Source: Bacteroidota bacterium
Lineage (GTDB): Bacteria; Bacteroidota; Bacteroidia; Bacteroidales; VadinHA17
Reading direction: 5' to 3'
Length of the DNA stretch: 63,297 nucleotides
NCBI GenBank assembly: GCA_029564935.1
Contig: JAKQPD010000212.1
Span: 1-63,297 of the forward strand
Notes under the pieces: model-generated
Seen by the model: the letters and a program-made list of their open reading frames with translations, nothing else
The model's database searches: none
What the model was told of the DNA's origin: nothing
Made by a program: the position numbers and the translations under genes
Shown: positions 26,631 through 35,275 of the stretch, piece by piece
How the letters are laid out: each line of letters begins with the position of its first letter
Numbering within the stretch: the first letter of the stretch is position 1

Positions 26631-29600
26631 CTATTTACTGATCAACCGCTTTCGTATCTTAAATTCTTCAATTATCATAACCGCCCTGGCCGGCAGATTA
26701 AGATACAGGATAATATAAAGGAGCAGGGTCCCGGCTAAAATTACACCGATATTAAACCTGAAAGTATCTGTATTCCTGCCAAGGAAGTATTTTGACGGGG
26801 CATAAAAATGTGTCCTGAATGCCAGGGCTCCTTCATTAAAAGGATCGAGGTAAACAGGATCAACATTCTGGATGATTGAATTTTTATGAATGAGCATTTT
26901 ATTCTGCTCATAGTATTTGGTAACAATCTGTTCGAGTTCATAATTAAAATATTCATCCTTAAGGCTGTTAAGCCTGCCTGCATTCAGATTGTAGAACCTG
27001 TCCCGTGTGTTATTTGCCTTATTGAACTGTTCCCTGAAGATTCCATCCACCTTATTGAGGTAGGCAAAGGCTGAATCAGCTGCCGCCTGACTGAATTTCC
27101 CGCGTGTAAGAGAGCTTATATACCGGAACCCGGGAAGAGAATAAAGGCTGCTGATCTTAATCAGTTCGTTTTGAAGAAGGGCAAAGCAGTCATAATTTCT
27201 TACTGTCGCTAATTTCTCTTTACCTTCCTGCACGTCTCTGCCGGTAGTCCTGAATTCATAAAGACAATCGGATAATGCTCTTTTAAGTTCGGGAATCCGG
27301 TAAACCCTGTTGAAATCCGATTCGCTGATTTTCTTCTGGAGGGAGTAATATGTTTCCTGTTCGCGGTCGTACCGGGTCTGGCTGAACCGGTTATCCCTGA
27401 ATTGTGACACCATCAGCGCTTCATAAGTCCACCTTGTGGGCATGAACTCAGCTATAAGCGGTACTTTTTCTACATTTCCTATAATCCTGTTAAGTTTATC
27501 GAAAGGGAACATAGCGCCACTTAAGACCATCATAGGGATTATCAGCAGGGGGATAATTATATAAATTGTAATAGCCGAGTTGAATGCTGAGGAAATGTTG
27601 AGCCCGATCATGTTTGCACAGAATGATGTTGCAAATAATGACAGCCAGTAGTTGAAAAATAATCCTTTTACACCCAGTACCGGGTTCGCAATTGCCAGGA
27701 AAAGTACTGACTGGGTTGCAGATATCAGTACCATTATGCAGACCTTGGCACCCAGATAGCTTGTCCTGCTTAGATTCAGGAAGCGCTCCCTTTTCAGAAT
27801 GTTCCTGTCACGGAAGATCTCCTCTGCACTTATTGTAAGCCCCAGGAACAATGACACAATAATGCTCATGAAAATATAGATGGGGATATTATCATTCTCT
27901 GCAAAAAGATACTTATCTGAACCCGGATCGGGAATATACCTTATTATAAATGACAGAATAAGTCCGAGTACAGGAGCTTCAAGCAGGGTGAGTGTCAGAT
28001 ATTGCCTGTTGGCTGCTTTGCTTTTAATGTCACGCGTAAAATAGATCCGGAATTGTTTCAGCCTGCCCGGTCTGTTGAGATCGCTATGTGGTTTTTCTAC
28101 CTGTTCGGGCTCTTCAGTTACAGGATGACTCTTCCTGAAAATGTCAGCCCATTCGGCCGGTAATGTTTTTCTTTTTTCAGTATATTTCCCGAACTCATCA
28201 ACTACCTGTGATTCAATAATATTAAAAATCGCCTCTGTTTCAACGTTACCGCACGAAGGACACTCTCCAAGTTTTGAGTTTATCCGGGCATCAAGAGTTT
28301 TGAACCATGTGACGGCATCGATTGGATTTCCGTAATACACCATACACCCTTCCTGGTCCATGATCAGGATCCTGTCGAACATTTTAAAGATCTCGGATGA
28401 TGGCTGGTGGATTACCGTGATGACCAGTTTCCCCTTCAGGGTCAGATCTCTCAGCAGGTCCATCAGGATTTCAGAATCCCTTGATGATAATCCTGATGTA
28501 GGTTCATCCAGGAACAGAACGGAAGGCTCCCTTATAATTTCCAGGGCAATATTGAGTCGTTTTCTCTGGCCTCCGCTGATCACCTTATTATATGGTGATC
28601 CTACCTTAAGGTCTCTTTTTTCAAAAAGGCCCAGGTTCATCAGGGTGCGGTCAACAAGTTCAGTAATTTCCTTAACTGTTTTGTCCTTAAAACAGAGGGA
28701 CGCTGTAAAATACAGGTTATCAAAAACTGTCAGATCCTCGTTCAGTAAGTCATCCTGTGGAACGTATCCCATAACACCTTCCAGAGCCTTGCTGTCCTTA
28801 TCAACATCCAGCCCGTTTATTCTGACTGATCCGCGGGAGGGTTTCTGTATACCTGACAGGAGATTGAGAAGAGTTGTTTTTCCTGATCCGCTGCCGCCCA
28901 GTATACCTATAAGCTGGCCTTCCTGTGCATTAAAGCTTAAATCGTCAACTGCAGGGTGACCTTCAACAAAAAAATATGAAAGGTTAATAACCCGGAACGA
29001 TAGTTTGTTGATTATTGAGCCTGAAAGATATCTTGAACTTATATCGCTGTAATATACAGGATAACCCTGTGCTGATCTTATTGAACCTCCCCTGGGGAAA
29101 GTATAGATCTGCCTTGGACTGATCGGAAGGCCATTCATGCTCATCTGGTCTTCTGATATATATTTGACGAACAACAGATCAACACTTGAAATCCGCAGAC
29201 ATAATATTGTTGCCTCCGTGTTGCCGGCAGTTATGTACTTACCTGTATTGCACTCCGGACATTCCGGATAAAAGGCCATGATTGAAGGATCTTTGATCTC
29301 TTCAGGATTATCATTTCTGACGAACTGTTGTACAGACTCAAATTCTCCGGTTGTAATATTAAATACTTCTGCGACAGTATTTATAATATTCATTCTTTGT
29401 GGAGTGAAGCGACTGTCGGAGTTAACCAGCTCAAAGAGGCGCATCAGTACAATTACTTTCTGCTCCCGGTTCAGGGTTTTGTTGATCTGTTTACAGATTC
29501 CCAGAATTTTGACGGAATCTTTTACGGAAGGAGTGGCCGGGGTATTAGTTCCGGAATGTTTTTCCACCACCGGTCCGGCATGTTCATCGAAAAGAACCAG

Positions 29601-29741
29601 ATATTCCTTTACATTTTCACTTGTAAGTTGTTTTGTGAGGAAGTTCAGTACATAATCACGCTCATCAATTATCATACCCCCGTCCTGCTTGACTATCAGG
29701 GCAAATAATTCCATCAGCGCCTTGAGGATTTCTTCACTCAT
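26631..29741 (-). CDS. ABCG-type ABC transporter fused to a TerB-like N-terminal domain
   Basis: 1036 aa. Residues about 5-140 are helical and TerB-like (LFALIVKQDGGMIIDERDYVLNFL). CPEC at 161-164 begins a small region that may hold an FHA-like fold (about 180-240). The ATPase follows: Walker A GGSGSGKTT (282-290), a Q-loop in YVPQDDLL, signature SGGQRKRLN, Walker B VLFLDEPTSGL and the switch VIHQPSS. A second CPSC pair sits in the linker. From about residue 590 an ABC-2-type permease has about six helices, interrupted by a long soluble loop (about 800-960). ATPase-before-permease order is that of half-size ABCG exporters. Substrate unknown. Confidence 0.88.
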   Translation of the reverse strand: MSEEILKALMELFALIVKQDGGMIIDERDYVLNFLTKQLTSENVKEYLVLFDEHAGPVVEKHSGTNTPATPSVKDSVKILGICKQINKTLNREQKVIVLMRLFELVNSDSRFTPQRMNIINTVAEVFNITTGEFESVQQFVRNDNPEEIKDPSIMAFYPECPECNTGKYITAGNTEATILCLRISSVDLLFVKYISEDQMSMNGLPISPRQIYTFPRGGSIRSAQGYPVYYSDISSRYLSGSIINKLSFRVINLSYFFVEGHPAVDDLSFNAQEGQLIGILGGSGSGKTTLLNLLSGIQKPSRGSVRINGLDVDKDSKALEGVMGYVPQDDLLNEDLTVFDNLYFTASLCFKDKTVKEITELVDRTLMNLGLFEKRDLKVGSPYNKVISGGQRKRLNIALEIIREPSVLFLDEPTSGLSSRDSEILMDLLRDLTLKGKLVITVIHQPSSEIFKMFDRILIMDQEGCMVYYGNPIDAVTWFKTLDARINSKLGECPSCGNVETEAIFNIIESQVVDEFGKYTEKRKTLPAEWADIFRKSHPVTEEPEQVEKPHSDLNRPGRLKQFRIYFTRDIKSKAANRQYLTLTLLEAPVLGLILSFIIRYIPDPGSDKYLFAENDNIPIYIFMSIIVSLFLGLTISAEEIFRDRNILKRERFLNLSRTSYLGAKVCIMVLISATQSVLFLAIANPVLGVKGLFFNYWLSLFATSFCANMIGLNISSAFNSAITIYIIIPLLIIPMMVLSGAMFPFDKLNRIIGNVEKVPLIAEFMPTRWTYEALMVSQFRDNRFSQTRYDREQETYYSLQKKISESDFNRVYRIPELKRALSDCLYEFRTTGRDVQEGKEKLATVRNYDCFALLQNELIKISSLYSLPGFRYISSLTRGKFSQAAADSAFAYLNKVDGIFREQFNKANNTRDRFYNLNAGRLNSLKDEYFNYELEQIVTKYYEQNKMLIHKNSIIQNVDPVYLDPFNEGALAFRTHFYAPSKYFLGRNTDTFRFNIGVILAGTLLLYIILYLNLPARAVMIIEEFKIRKRLISK

Positions 29742-29789
29742 CGATACCGGATGCTTCTATCAGTTGCAGACGCATCTAAGGTATAAAAA

Positions 29790-30875
29790 CTATTTCTTTT
29801 TAGAAGAATGTTTTACGAATTTTCTTTGTATCCAGCCCGGAGTAATGGATGCACCTATTATAAGGTAAGGATAATAGCTGATTATTCTCCAGATAATTGT
29901 AATTGCCAGGGCAATTCCTCCTGCATATGCCGGATCGGCAGGAATTGCATCAGTGATATACCGGCCCAGGATGACTTCAGCAAATCCGCTTCCTCCCGGA
30001 GTCGGGCTGATGATCATCATGATCCAGGTTACAAGCTGTCTGGCAAATATCAGCAGGTGATCCTTCACTGCAAAGAATGCGACAAGGATAGCATTTATAA
30101 CAAAATACCTCGATGTCCAGGACAGAAAGGTTGCAGTAAAGGCTTTTACCCAGAATCCGGCGGGCTTCTTTTTAAGCTCAAGAGAACTTGAGATTATGTC
30201 ATCTCCTGCTTTCCCGGCAGACATTTTCCACCTTCTCAGAACTGGCAGGCGGAAGATATAAAGGAGTGTTTCCTTAATCTTGCCGGGATCGACAAAAAGT
30301 CCGTACCCTACAAATAAGACCCAGGCGAGAATGATAATATAACTGATAGCTGACACGATAATGAGGTTGTTTAGCAAAGCGGGACCGGTTCCCTGAAGTG
30401 AAGTTGTGAAAAGGACATCCTTTCCAACGATGAGCAATATAAGCGGGAACATTATTACAAAATACAGTTCATCCAGAAATGATGTTGCCAGTACAATTGA
30501 AGTGCTTCTTCCTACTGAAATCCCCTCCTTGTGTACGAAAACAACAGCTACAGCTGTTCCCCCGACTGTTGACGGTGTAATGGCTGATGTAAATTCCCAC
30601 AGCATTATAACCCTGAATGCCTGCTTCCAGGTAAGATCATTTTCCGAAAGTACTCTTATCCTGATCATGTATCCAAGATCTCTGCCTATCATGAAGCACC
30701 ATGCAATAAAGATCCATAATACTGACCACCAGTTAACGTGAAGATGCCTGAGGACATCCATGCTGACTTCCTTTGAGATAAGCCAGGCCACAACACCCAG
30801 ACCTATAAGGATGGGGATGATGATCCTTTGCGGCTTAAGTCTGCGAACAAGTTCATAATGATTGTCCTCACTCAT
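29790..30875 (-). CDS. Lysylphosphatidylglycerol synthase-type flippase-like membrane protein (UPF0104)
   Basis: 361 aa with about eight membrane helices. The GGTAVAVVFVHKEGIS segment, the SFLDELYF loop and the late TPGGSGFAEVILG motif match the LPG_synthase_TM/UPF0104 membrane domain. The aminoacyl-transferase domain of MprF is absent, so the protein is more likely a lipid or polyisoprenoid transporter than a complete synthase. It starts 8 nt after the rhamnosidase stop and may be co-transcribed with it. The C-terminal KHSSKKK is strongly basic and probably cytoplasmic. Confidence 0.85.
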   Translation of the reverse strand: MSEDNHYELVRRLKPQRIIIPILIGLGVVAWLISKEVSMDVLRHLHVNWWSVLWIFIAWCFMIGRDLGYMIRIRVLSENDLTWKQAFRVIMLWEFTSAITPSTVGGTAVAVVFVHKEGISVGRSTSIVLATSFLDELYFVIMFPLILLIVGKDVLFTTSLQGTGPALLNNLIIVSAISYIIILAWVLFVGYGLFVDPGKIKETLLYIFRLPVLRRWKMSAGKAGDDIISSSLELKKKPAGFWVKAFTATFLSWTSRYFVINAILVAFFAVKDHLLIFARQLVTWIMMIISPTPGGSGFAEVILGRYITDAIPADPAYAGGIALAITIIWRIISYYPYLIIGASITPGWIQRKFVKHSSKKK

Positions 30876-30883
30876 TATTCAGG

Positions 30884-33544
30884 CTAAATTTCCTTCCATT
30901 CAAAGTTATGTTTTCCGCTTCCGGTCTCCTGTACTGAGAGATCATTTGGATATTCCCTGCCATTCATACTGTAAACTTTAACGTTTCCGGGAATAACAAT
31001 TTTAGCCTTGCTTCCGACAGGGATTGTAACTTCCATATAAAAGAGATCATTTTCCTTCCTCCAGTTTACGGAAATGGTTCCAAAAGGAGTTTCTTTTGTT
31101 GTGTTTGCCCAGGTGATTTCTTCCGGTATCTGAGGGTCGATGATCAGATTCCTGAAAGCTTCGGTCCCGTCACTTCTTATTCCTCCTGCTGCCTGGTAGA
31201 ACCATGACCCGATACCGTTATAACAATTATGGATCCTGCTTCTGTTCCCGTTCCAGTGCTCCCAGGTTGTTGTTGCACCATTACGGATCATATACAGATA
31301 TCCCGGGTAGTCTTTCTTAAGTAGCATTGAACAGAACAGATCAGCTTCCCGGTTCCTAACAGCCCATTCGGTGAAAACGGGTATTCCGACAAGTCCCAGA
31401 GCCAAATGTCCGTTGTGCCTGTTTATTATCAGATCCCTGAGATTATTTTTGATTTTTCCGGTCAGACTATCCGGAACAATGCCGGCCAGCATAGGATATG
31501 TCAGATCTATCTGGGATCCGCTGCCGTAAGATACTTTTTCAGGAGAATAGAACTTTGAATGAACCAGTTCACTTATTTTTTCTTTTTTTGAAAGGTATTC
31601 ACCGGCATCACCTTGTTTCCCGAGTCTTTCTGCAATTTTCTGCATAGTCTCATAGCATACAGTAATGAAGCAGTTGTTTACAAGATCGACTGATGCCGGA
31701 TCTGTCTGGTCGGTACCCTCAGGAACAGCCCAGTCGCCGAGATACCAGTTCCTGTAATCTGTATCGGGCCATCGCTGTAGAAGACCTTCGGGTGAATATT
31801 TTTCAGCATATCCAAGCCATTTTTGCATAACCGGATAGTATTTTTCAAGGATCCTTATATCGCCATAATTATTAAAAGTTCTCCAGGTTGCAGTAATTAT
31901 GAAGCCGCACCAGTATGGACCTCCGCCGGCAGGGTAAGGATTTGGAGCTGTATGCGGCATCCCTCCGTCATCACGTATGCAATCGGCCCAGGCCTGCAAC
32001 CAGTTTGAATAAAGAGGAGCAAGATCGAACATTATCTGTGCAGTCTCTGTCGAAGCATTTCCGTCACCTCCGTATCCAAGCCTTTCAATCTGAGGACAAT
32101 CGACAAGATATCCTCCCAGACTGAGGCAGCGGAGAGTGTAATTGATCATATCATGTATCTCATTGATCTCATTGTTGGAACATTTGAAGGATGAAGCTGA
32201 CCTGTAATCCGTATGAATGAGGTGACCGGAAATATTTTGAGGTTCCGGCATTATCCTGAGGTTGGAGATTTTAATATACCTGAAGCCATGATAGTTGAAT
32301 TTATTACAGAAAGTCTCATTCTGTGAACCGGCGGAGATAAAGATATCAGTCTGATCCTGATTCACAGTATTCCCTTTATCATCAAGGTGGTCACAATACT
32401 CCATAACAATTTTTTCTCCGGGCTTAAGCCGGGGGAATTTTATCTCAGCATATCCGGTGAGAGTTGTGCCCATGTCGGCAAGCCATGTCGTATCATTAAT
32501 TTTGTCAACTGAAACAGCCCTGATTGTCTTTATTATCCGGTTTGGTTCGGAGAGTTGCGGGGAGGTCTGACTTCCTGTGACCTGTATTGCTGATACTCCG
32601 CTCCATGTAGTATTATCAAGCGATCCTGATGTAAGGTCATTCAGTACCAGTGATGCATCAACCTGTTCACCGCCGAACCGGTGAGGCCGCCAGGTGCCGA
32701 TAGTTGAATACCCGCTGTCCCTTCCGCTCCATGAGGTATCGGTAACAACAATGGTTTCCCAGCGGCCGTCCGATAATAATTCAGCCTGTGCTCTGACATA
32801 AGGCCCATTTTCCAGTACTCCCGGTAATCCATTGCTATACCAGCCCCGGCCCAGCCAGATAACCAGGTCATTCCTTCCTTCCCTGGCAAATGAAGTAAGG
32901 TTATAGGTCAATGCCAGGGATCTTTTATTAAATTGCGAAACTGCCGGAGTCAGAACACCGTCCCCTGCTTTCCGGCCGTTGAGAAATACCTCGTGATATC
33001 CAAGTGAGTTGACATGGAGGAATAACTTCCCCGGCGATCCTTTGAGGTCGAAAGTTTTACGGAGCTGGGGACTTACAGTATTTTCCGAGGGGAAAAATAA
33101 ACCAATAAACTGTGCTTTCCAGTCAGATTCATTCAGCAGGCCTATACTGAAGGTTGAAGGAGCGCTCCATCCGGAAACTTCATCATTTTCATTCCAGATC
33201 CTTACCTTCCAGTAACATAATGACCTGGAAGTTAGTGGTTTCCCGTTGTAAGGGACATAGATGCCCGAGGATGATAAAATCTTACCCGAATTCCACATAT
33301 CTGCATCAGTATCGTTCAATTGTTTAATATTTCCTGCCACAAGGATCTGATATGCCCTCTGCGCTGTTCCATTTACCTTTGAGCTGATCTTCCAGCTTAA
33401 TACCGGGTTGCAGGTGGCAATACCAAGCGGTTCTGTAAGGCTTTCGCACCTCAGATCGTAAATGGACAGGTCTCGTGTGATATTGGCGCAGCCTGCCGTA
33501 ATAAGCAGAATTATTAGCTGTAACGATAGTAAGTACTTCATCAT
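30884..33544 (-). CDS. Alpha-L-rhamnosidase lipoprotein (GH78)
   Basis: 886 aa. Lipobox LITAGC (Cys19) puts it on the cell surface or in the periplasm. The order is an N-terminal fibronectin-like domain (PVLSWKISS, AYQILVA), a beta-jelly-roll with LFLHVNSLGYHEVFLNGRKAGDGVLTPA, and an (alpha/alpha)6 barrel with DCPQIERLGYGGDGNAS carrying the likely general-acid Glu, GGPYWCGF, and the late TTTWEHWNGNRSRIHNCYNGIGSW. Bacterial GH78 enzymes cut terminal alpha-L-rhamnose from pectins or glycosides. No SusC/D pair or other CAZymes are adjacent, so this is not a classic polysaccharide utilisation locus. Confidence 0.93.
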   Translation of the reverse strand: MMKYLLSLQLIILLITAGCANITRDLSIYDLRCESLTEPLGIATCNPVLSWKISSKVNGTAQRAYQILVAGNIKQLNDTDADMWNSGKILSSSGIYVPYNGKPLTSRSLCYWKVRIWNENDEVSGWSAPSTFSIGLLNESDWKAQFIGLFFPSENTVSPQLRKTFDLKGSPGKLFLHVNSLGYHEVFLNGRKAGDGVLTPAVSQFNKRSLALTYNLTSFAREGRNDLVIWLGRGWYSNGLPGVLENGPYVRAQAELLSDGRWETIVVTDTSWSGRDSGYSTIGTWRPHRFGGEQVDASLVLNDLTSGSLDNTTWSGVSAIQVTGSQTSPQLSEPNRIIKTIRAVSVDKINDTTWLADMGTTLTGYAEIKFPRLKPGEKIVMEYCDHLDDKGNTVNQDQTDIFISAGSQNETFCNKFNYHGFRYIKISNLRIMPEPQNISGHLIHTDYRSASSFKCSNNEINEIHDMINYTLRCLSLGGYLVDCPQIERLGYGGDGNASTETAQIMFDLAPLYSNWLQAWADCIRDDGGMPHTAPNPYPAGGGPYWCGFIITATWRTFNNYGDIRILEKYYPVMQKWLGYAEKYSPEGLLQRWPDTDYRNWYLGDWAVPEGTDQTDPASVDLVNNCFITVCYETMQKIAERLGKQGDAGEYLSKKEKISELVHSKFYSPEKVSYGSGSQIDLTYPMLAGIVPDSLTGKIKNNLRDLIINRHNGHLALGLVGIPVFTEWAVRNREADLFCSMLLKKDYPGYLYMIRNGATTTWEHWNGNRSRIHNCYNGIGSWFYQAAGGIRSDGTEAFRNLIIDPQIPEEITWANTTKETPFGTISVNWRKENDLFYMEVTIPVGSKAKIVIPGNVKVYSMNGREYPNDLSVQETGSGKHNFEWKEI

Positions 33545-33836
33545 GATCTGAAAAATTTATTCGAAAGATAATCTTTTATAGGGATTACATAAAATCAGAA
33601 AACCTGCATCCCGGATTATCCGTTCTGCAGGCTTTCATTTCAACCTAACCTTAAAAACCAGACCCCGGCTTTTCGAAATCCATCCGGGGACCTACTAACC
33701 TTATATCTTTAAGTCATATGTAAGAAGACAAGGATTAACCAGGATTTATTCCATGGAATAATAATTATTTTTGGGAAATGGAATAAATTAGTCTCAAATT
33801 GGTCTATATAATGGAATAGGACTTAATAAATTATAT
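33545..33836. other. Divergent gap with two hairpins and TGGAATA repeats
   Basis: The gap between two divergent gene starts. It holds hairpin CCTGCA/TGCAGG (33603-33631), hairpin CCCCGG/CCGGGG (33663-33689), the palindrome TTATTCCATGGAATAA (about 33748-33763) and two further TGGAATA copies. TATTTTTG at 33766-33773 could be the -7 element for the HlyD-like gene. No coding potential is seen. Confidence 0.5.
33766..33773 (+). promoter_or_regulatory. Possible promoter of the HlyD-like gene (-7 TATTTTTG)
   Basis: TAnnTTTG match 63 nt before the ATG at 33837, just downstream of a TTATTCCATGGAATAA palindrome that could be an operator. No -33 element. Confidence 0.35.
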
Positions 33837-35162
33837 ATGAAAAGGACTCTGATCATATCTGGTATTGTTGCACTGGCTATCATAATCAGCCTGATAGTCT
33901 TTAACAGATTGCTGTCGAAGAAAAGTGAAGTAAGTGTATTTGCAGAGGTTAAGGAAGGGCTTTTTGAGATTGCGATCTCCAATTCCGGGGAACTGCTTGC
34001 AGAAAATTCATTTGATATCAAAGGTCCTGAGATACAACAAACTCAAGGGCCGGGAGGTGGACAGGGTGGAGGATCCAGGGGAGGTGGAGGTCATGATCAT
34101 ATGCGTATCATGAGTTTTAAGATCCAGGATATAATAGCTGAAGGCACTATGGTCAAAAAAGGAGATTATATAGCTCAGCTTGACAGGACAGAGTATGATA
34201 ACACGCTGAAGGATGCAATGGAGAATCTTACAACTTTACAGGCAAACCTTGAGATGAAGGTCCTCGATACTGCTGTTACATTGACAGACCTCAGAGATGA
34301 GATCAAGAACCAGATTTATGTCGTTGAGGAAGCCAGGATAACGCTTGCTGAATCAAAATACGAGCCACCGGCAACAATCAGGAAGGCGGAAATAAATCTC
34401 AATAAAGCTGAAAGGGGTCTGGAACAGTTGAAAAAAAACTATAATCTGAGACGTGCACAAGCTCTTGCAGATATAAAGCAGACAAAACAGGCACTTTCCG
34501 ACGGGCAGGCTCTGGTAAAAGCGCTTCAGGATTTCCTTGCACAATTTACAATCAGAGCTCCGGCAGATGGGATTGTACTTTACAAACAGGAATGGAACGG
34601 TACCAAAAGAAAAGCGGGATCACAAGTCAATCCCTTTGATCGTGTTGTGGCAACCCTTCCTGACCTGGATTCGATCCTTTCAAAGACCTATGTTAATGAA
34701 ATTGAGGTAAGTAAGGTTGCTGTTGACCAGGATGTTGTTATAACAGTCGATGCTTTGCCGGGGAAATCATTCAAAGGTAAAGTGATAAGTGTGGCCAATG
34801 TCGGAGAGGTTCTTCCGAACTCTGATGCAAAGATGTTTGAGGTCATGATAAGGATCTTTAATTCGGAAAAAATACTGAGGCCTGCGATGACCTCCTGGAA
34901 CAGGATCATTACCAAAACATTTGATAACGCAATTTTCATTCCCACCGAATGTGTTTATACGGGAGCTGACAGCATTCCGTTTGTATATAAGAAAAACAAG
35001 ACACGCCAGATAGTAATCCTTGGCGACATGAATGAAAAGAATGTCATTGTCAAACAGGGGCTTGAACCGGGAACATCAATCTTTGTCGTTCCCCCTGAAA
35101 ATTCAGCTGATTTCAGACTTGTGGGTGAATCCCTTATCGCTGAAATAAGAGAGAATAAGTGA
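33837..35162 (+). CDS. HlyD/MFP-family periplasmic adaptor (orphan)
   Basis: 441 aa. One N-terminal membrane anchor (about 4-24), then a barrel-sandwich split by a coiled-coil hairpin (about 120-235, LTTLQANLEMKV ... ADIKQTKQALSDG). It closes with FTIRAPADGIVLYK and a beta-barrel/membrane-proximal domain (GKVISVANVGEVLPNSDAKMFEVMI). The first lipoyl half contains an unusual Gly-rich insert with GGGQGGGSRGGGGHDH. Such adaptors bridge an inner-membrane ABC or RND pump to an outer-membrane channel, but no such partner is encoded nearby: the next gene is a symporter. Confidence 0.87.
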   Translation: MKRTLIISGIVALAIIISLIVFNRLLSKKSEVSVFAEVKEGLFEIAISNSGELLAENSFDIKGPEIQQTQGPGGGQGGGSRGGGGHDHMRIMSFKIQDIIAEGTMVKKGDYIAQLDRTEYDNTLKDAMENLTTLQANLEMKVLDTAVTLTDLRDEIKNQIYVVEEARITLAESKYEPPATIRKAEINLNKAERGLEQLKKNYNLRRAQALADIKQTKQALSDGQALVKALQDFLAQFTIRAPADGIVLYKQEWNGTKRKAGSQVNPFDRVVATLPDLDSILSKTYVNEIEVSKVAVDQDVVITVDALPGKSFKGKVISVANVGEVLPNSDAKMFEVMIRIFNSEKILRPAMTSWNRIITKTFDNAIFIPTECVYTGADSIPFVYKKNKTRQIVILGDMNEKNVIVKQGLEPGTSIFVVPPENSADFRLVGESLIAEIRENK

Positions 35163-35246
35163 TATAGCCAGGCGGGAAGCAGGTAATTTTTTGTTTCCCG
35201 GATCCATTCCGGAATAATTCTGTATTAACCTGTCAGGACATTTTAC

Positions 35247-35254
35247 TATGTTTG
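35247..35254 (+). promoter_or_regulatory. Predicted promoter of the symporter gene (-7 TATGTTTG)
   Basis: Perfect TAnnTTTG ending 21 nt before the ATG at 35276; no clear -33 element. It suggests the symporter is expressed independently of the adaptor gene. Confidence 0.45.
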
Positions 35255-35275
35255 TAGGTCTTTTTTAATTATTCC

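Noticed and set aside
28360-28959. 199-aa plus-strand frame opposite the ABC ATPase
   Set aside because: Ser/Arg-rich shadow of the conserved ATPase domain.
30884-33544. A polysaccharide utilisation locus around the GH78 rhamnosidase
   Set aside because: No SusC/SusD-like genes, sulfatases or further CAZymes are adjacent; the ECF/FecR operon is more than 20 kb away.
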